Positions 60,499-64,000 of a stretch of DNA of 64,000 nucleotides are shown piece after piece (the stretch's first letter is position 1; the number at the start of each line of letters is the position of its first letter). The notes beneath the pieces were generated by a model, which had not been told where the DNA came from, did no database searches, and saw only the letters and a list, made by a program, of their open reading frames with translations. The stretch spans positions 1-64,000 of the forward strand of contig CAYQXJ010000003.1 in the NCBI GenBank assembly GCA_964421565.1. Direction: 5' to 3'. Source of the DNA: CAYQXJ01 sp964421565 (GTDB taxonomy: Bacteria; Planctomycetota; Brocadiia; SM23-32). Made by a program: the position numbers and the translations under genes.

Positions 60499-61522
60499 AC
60501 TGCTCATCTCCCATCTCGACCACGAGCTCCCGGTCTCTGTACATCCGCCGGGCGAGCTTCATGATCTCTTCCCGTGCCTCCTCCACCTGTGACATGGGCA
60601 CTCGGCCCGCCATCTCCCGCTCTTCCTCCACTCTTTCCCGCTGCCTTTGGGAGAGGTTCTTCATGAAATGCTCATACAGCGCACTTTCAGCACCTTTAAG
60701 AGCCAGGGCTACATGGGTGACCTCCAGGTTGCGCAGCAGCTCCTGCATGGAGCGTTCTCCGACCTTCAGCAGGTCCTCAAAGCCGAAGATCAGGCGCTCG
60801 ATGCGTTCCGCCATCTCGGGGTCCTCCTCCGCCAGGCGAGCAAGCACGGCGTCCTGCGTCTCCTGCTCAAGGGCTCCTATCATCTCGGCCAGCTCCTGGG
60901 CTCTCTTCTCCTCGGAAGCCACCTCCGCGCCGGAGCTGATCCTCTCCAGCTTCTCCCGGAAGCCCTTCATGACGTCTTCGGCCACCTCGGGTGGCACTGT
61001 TTCGCCGCTGAGCATGCGCTCCAGCACGGCCTCGCGCCGCTCCTCGTCCAACTGGTTCAGCACACGTCCCGCCTTGCTGCCACCGAGTTTGCTCAGCAGT
61101 AGCGCCACGCACCTTGGGCTCTCATCGGCGACGGCCTTGGCCAGCGGGTCCTCCGGAAACTCGGCGATGAACTCCAGGTCGGTCTTCTCCTTCGGGGTCT
61201 GTTCCGCGCCCTCCCCTGCCTCTCCGGTGCCGTATATGCGCCGGACAGCATCCTCGCCCTTAGCGGCCACGAGGACCTGGCGGAAGCGTTCTTCCGGGTT
61301 GCCCAGCGGGTAAGTTCCCTGTCGTCGCTGAAGAACGAAGCCCAGCAGAGCCTGACGCTTTTGCTCGCTACTGATACGCGAGCTGTCGAGTCTGCGTGCT
61401 GCCTCACGCAACTTGCCGGCAGCTTCATCGCTCATGTGCCTGAGCAGTTCGGCAGCCTGATCGTCCTCCAGGGACATCAGGAACATGGCTGCCTGTTCCG
61501 CGCTGGTCAGTTCCTTGGCCAC
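60488..61522 (-). CDS. fliG: Flagellar motor switch protein FliG
   Basis: A 344-residue rotor protein. The N-terminal domain has LTSAEQAAMFLMSLEDDQAA, the middle has LAEMIGALEQETQDAVLARL, and the C-terminal domain contains the torque helix region FGFEDLLKVGERSMQELL. It binds FliF below and MotA on the stator. It is 9 bp after fliF. Confidence 0.96.
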   Translation of the reverse strand: MAKELTSAEQAAMFLMSLEDDQAAELLRHMSDEAAGKLREAARRLDSSRISSEQKRQALLGFVLQRRQGTYPLGNPEERFRQVLVAAKGEDAVRRIYGTGEAGEGAEQTPKEKTDLEFIAEFPEDPLAKAVADESPRCVALLLSKLGGSKAGRVLNQLDEERREAVLERMLSGETVPPEVAEDVMKGFREKLERISSGAEVASEEKRAQELAEMIGALEQETQDAVLARLAEEDPEMAERIERLIFGFEDLLKVGERSMQELLRNLEVTHVALALKGAESALYEHFMKNLSQRQRERVEEEREMAGRVPMSQVEEAREEIMKLARRMYRDRELVVEMGDEQYVE

Positions 61523-61531
61523 GTGCGTTCG

Positions 61532-63112
61532 TTACTCTCCCGTCTCGATCCAACCTTCCAGAAGCCGGCTGGCCGACCGCGGATCACTTTCCACGATCTT
61601 GGCAATTTCCCGTCGCAGCAGTTCATCGTGGCTGACGCCACCCCCGAGCGAGCCCGGTCGGTCGCCATCCACGATCTCGGGCACGATCACTCGCCGAGGC
61701 GTAGCGGACTCAACGCTCTTGACCGCCTTGCGCGCCACGAACAACAGCACCAGCCCGAGCACGGCGACCGCGCCGTACTGGCCGACCTGAACCGCCCAGT
61801 CGGGCAGACGGCTTTGGGCCACCGTGGCCACCTCATCCGGCAGGGCCAGCAGGTCAGCCTCAACGACCTGCAGCGAGTCGCCCCGGGCGGCATCGTAACC
61901 GACCGCGTCTTCCACGATGCGCTGTATCTGCTGCAGGCTCGGCATGGTCGCTGTCGCCGGCTCCGCAGGGCTTTCGGCGGAGGCATCAGCCCCCCCCTCG
62001 CCCGGCTGGGAGAGATCAACCAGGGCTGCGACCGCGAGTCGCTCGATCACCGCCCCCCGGTTTACAGTCTCCCGAACGGACTCCCCGACCACGTAACGGG
62101 TGTCGATGTTCTCGCTCTGCGAGAAGCCGGAGGTGCCGGAGCCGCTCTGGCCGCCGCCGCCCCCGGGCGTGTTGCTCGCCGTGCCGGCCGCCCCGCCGAC
62201 ACGCGCAGAGCTACCGTTCGACTTGGAGCTCTCAATGCGCTCGCTGACGACAACCCGCGACTGTGGGCTGTATTCCCGGCGGGTCTCGCGGCTGTCCTGG
62301 AATCCGAGTTCGGCGCTGACACGCACCTCGCACCGGCCGGGCCCTAACACCCGGGTGAGCATGCTCTCCGCCTTTTGCGCAAGGTCATCCTCCACCTGTC
62401 GGCGGTATGCCCACTGATCGTCGGCGGCCGTCTCCGGCCCGTGCTCTCGACCGCCGGCGATCACGTTGCCGTGCCCGTCGCTGATCGTGATGTCCTGGGG
62501 GGCAAGCCCCGCAATGGCATTCGCCACCAGATTCGCTATCGCTGCCGCGTTGCGCGCACTCAGACGGCCCCCGCCTCGGGTGGCTACCAGCACAGAGGCG
62601 CTCGGGTTCTTCCGGTCCTTTTTGAACAGCGATTGCTCCGGCAGGTTCAGGTGCACACGGGCGTAGGTCACCTCTTCGAGCGAAGTAATGGTCGTGGCCA
62701 GTTCGCCCTGCAGAGCGTTTACGTAGTTGACCCTTTCAGCGAAGGGCGTCATCCCGATCTTCGGGTTTCGGAAGGCGTCGAAGCCCTTGCCCACCGTGCT
62801 GGGCAAGCCCTTTCCCGCCGCGACCATCCTGGCCTTCGCCACTCTGCTGGCGGGCACCAATACGGCGTCGCCGCTGTCGGAGATTCTGGCCTGTATGCCC
62901 TCTCCCTCAAGGGCAGCGGCCAGATCGGAGCATTCCTTGGGAGTGGCGTCGGCACAGATGACCTGCCACCGGGGACTGCTGGCCCACCAGGCCACACCGA
63001 CCAGCCCGCCCAAACATATCACGCACAGAAGCAGCAGTATGATACGGTGACCCACCGAAAGGCGCTGCCAGGCGGCGCTGAACTGATGCCCGATCGAGTC
63101 GAACAGTCCCAT
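61532..63112 (-). CDS. fliF: Flagellar MS-ring protein FliF
   Basis: A 526-residue ring protein. The first membrane helix is at residues about 22-45, the YscJ-like ring domain has SEILLDPAD-type features (FAERVNYVNALQGELATTIT), a Gly/Ser-rich linker follows at about 300-325, and the second membrane helix is at about 448-466. The end (AKIVESDPRSASRLLEGWIE) binds FliG. It is 3 bp after fliE. Confidence 0.96.
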   Translation of the reverse strand: MGLFDSIGHQFSAAWQRLSVGHRIILLLLCVICLGGLVGVAWWASSPRWQVICADATPKECSDLAAALEGEGIQARISDSGDAVLVPASRVAKARMVAAGKGLPSTVGKGFDAFRNPKIGMTPFAERVNYVNALQGELATTITSLEEVTYARVHLNLPEQSLFKKDRKNPSASVLVATRGGGRLSARNAAAIANLVANAIAGLAPQDITISDGHGNVIAGGREHGPETAADDQWAYRRQVEDDLAQKAESMLTRVLGPGRCEVRVSAELGFQDSRETRREYSPQSRVVVSERIESSKSNGSSARVGGAAGTASNTPGGGGGQSGSGTSGFSQSENIDTRYVVGESVRETVNRGAVIERLAVAALVDLSQPGEGGADASAESPAEPATATMPSLQQIQRIVEDAVGYDAARGDSLQVVEADLLALPDEVATVAQSRLPDWAVQVGQYGAVAVLGLVLLFVARKAVKSVESATPRRVIVPEIVDGDRPGSLGGGVSHDELLRREIAKIVESDPRSASRLLEGWIETGE

Positions 63113-63115
63113 ACC

Positions 63116-63418
63116 TTACACCTGCATCCGCATGATTTCTCTGTATGCATCCAGCAGTTTGTTGCGCACCTGCATCATCAACCGAAAGCTAAGGTCGGCT
63201 TCCGTGACGGCGGCCACCACCTGGTGCATGTTCTCCATCTTGCCGGTAGCCAGGTCCACTACGGCCGTGTCGGCCTGTTGCTGGAGTTCGTTTACCTGGT
63301 CGACGTACTGCTTCAGCGCTTCCTTGAAGCCGGGGCCTTCCTGCCCGCCGAGAGCTCGCCGCGTTGATTCGGAACCGAGAGGACTCGGGGAGCTCGGACC
63401 GACTGGAGGGGCTTCCAT
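63116..63418 (-). CDS. fliE: Flagellar hook-basal body protein FliE
   Basis: A 100-residue protein with the FliE core (GFKEALKQYVDQVNELQQQA, then VVAAVTEADLSFRLMMQVRN). ATG 63418 has GAGG 8 nt upstream; ATG 63424 and GTG 63427 overlap the flgC stop and are alternatives. FliE links the MS-ring to the rod. Confidence 0.93.
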   Translation of the reverse strand: MEAPPVGPSSPSPLGSESTRRALGGQEGPGFKEALKQYVDQVNELQQQADTAVVDLATGKMENMHQVVAAVTEADLSFRLMMQVRNKLLDAYREIMRMQV

Positions 63419-63423
63419 TGGCA

Positions 63424-63828
63424 TCACCTCAGCAGCTTGAGCGTTTCTTCACAGATCTGACGGAAGTTTTTCATCGCCATCAGGTTGGCCTGGTAGGCCC
63501 GGCCGGCCGTAAGCATGTCCACCATCTCCATCGGCAACTGCACGTTCGGCATGGATACGTAACCCTGCGGGTCGGCGTCCGGGTGACCCGGGTTGTAGAT
63601 GATGCGGGCAGGGCCAGCGGAGTCTTCCACTCCATCCACCGTCACCCCACTCATCTCGTCCAGCACTGTGCTGAAAACGACCTGTTGTCGGCGGTAGGGG
63701 CCCCCTTGCGGAGTGCGCGTCGTGTCCGCGTTGGCCACGTTGTTAGCCACAACTTGCATGCGCACCCACTGGGCGTTCAGGCCCGAGGACGAGATGTCCA
63801 TGCTCCTGAAGATGCCGCCGTCCGCCAT
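63424..63828 (-). CDS. flgC: Flagellar proximal rod protein FlgC
   Basis: A 134-residue rod protein. It begins SMDISSSGLNAQWVRMQVV and NNVANADTTRTPQGGPYRRQ, and ends MVDMLTAGRAYQANLMAMKN, matching FlgC in length and both D0 helices. Confidence 0.95.
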   Translation of the reverse strand: MADGGIFRSMDISSSGLNAQWVRMQVVANNVANADTTRTPQGGPYRRQQVVFSTVLDEMSGVTVDGVEDSAGPARIIYNPGHPDADPQGYVSMPNVQLPMEMVDMLTAGRAYQANLMAMKNFRQICEETLKLLR

Positions 63829-63843
63829 CGTCGTTTACCTCCC

Positions 63844-64000
63844 TTACTGACCGTCTATGGCTGAGCGCAGCCGCCGAATGCGGGCACCGAGAACGCTCAG
63901 GTAGAGCCGCATCCGGAGCTGATTCTTGCCCAGCTCCACCATCTCGCGCTCCAGCATCACGTCGTTGCCGTCGGCGGAGGTATTGCCGTACATGGGCCGG
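63844..64000 (-). CDS. flgB: Flagellar proximal rod protein FlgB, partial
   Basis: The C-terminal 51 codons of a gene cut by the right edge. DGNDVMLEREMVELGKNQLR and the helix to the stop match the FlgB C-terminal D0 helix, and the gene lies 15 bp upstream of flgC, as in most flgBC-fliE operons. The start is outside the window. Confidence 0.88.
   Translation of the reverse strand, partial: RPMYGNTSADGNDVMLEREMVELGKNQLRMRLYLSVLGARIRRLRSAIDGQ

Noticed and set aside
1..64000. CRISPR arrays, insertion sequences, prophage or rRNA
   Set aside because: No regularly spaced repeats, transposase or integrase motifs, phage genes or rRNA segments were seen; the inverted repeats found are single elements.

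Overview
The window is GC-rich bacterial chromosome. P-ring and L-ring flagellar genes (flgI, flgH, flgA) and a complete type II secretion operon show a cell with an outer membrane. A Tat-exported sulfatase, sugar-catabolic genes and two-domain fusion enzymes suggest a polysaccharide-degrading environmental bacterium of a planctomycete-like type. No rRNA or marker phylogeny is available here, so the phylum is an inference only.

Layout. (1) 1-559, minus: the start of an unrecognised Cys/Pro-rich protein that runs off the left edge, with its own strong promoter. (2) 893-17269, plus: a catabolic region. A DeoR-type regulator with a self-overlapping operator is followed by a class III aminotransferase, a Gfo/Idh/MocA oxidoreductase, a fucose/arabinose-isomerase-like protein, an FGGY kinase and an amidohydrolase. 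Next come an aldolase-dehydrogenase fusion, a GH2 beta-mannosidase, a hexulose-phosphate synthase-RraA fusion with phosphohexuloisomerase, a DUF2520 protein and a 4Fe-4S reductase. tRNA-Asp and tRNA-His genes sit between these genes on the opposite strand, each with its own promoter. (3) 17405-29436, minus: gspC-D-E-F-G-H-I-J-K-L-M, nearly all joined by 4-bp stop/start overlaps, followed by the sulfatase. (4) 29513-64000, minus: about 42 flagellar genes in one direction, from flgB (cut by the right edge) to flgL and two unknown genes.

How it works together. The flagellar block encodes the MS-ring and C-ring (fliFGMN), export apparatus (fliHIJ, fliOPQR, flhBA), stator (motA, two motB-like genes, motE), rod, rings, hook and hook-associated proteins, the number regulator flhG and the sigma-28 factor fliA. 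Three gaps inside the block, before fliO, fliK and flgF, each hold a near-identical sigma-54-type promoter (TGGCAT-N5-TTGCG), which suggests sigma-54-driven classes for the export, hook and ring/late genes. Filament genes (fliC, fliD, fliS), flhF and chemotaxis genes are not in the window.

Most unusual points: a paired MotB stator in which one partner has lost the ion-binding Asp and both have degenerate peptidoglycan-binding domains; loss of flhF together with the FlhF-activating N-terminus of FlhG; the shared sigma-54 signature and a palindromic upstream element at fliO; and a RuMP-type enzyme pair next to a sugar-degradation cluster whose combination of enzymes I cannot match to a known pathway.
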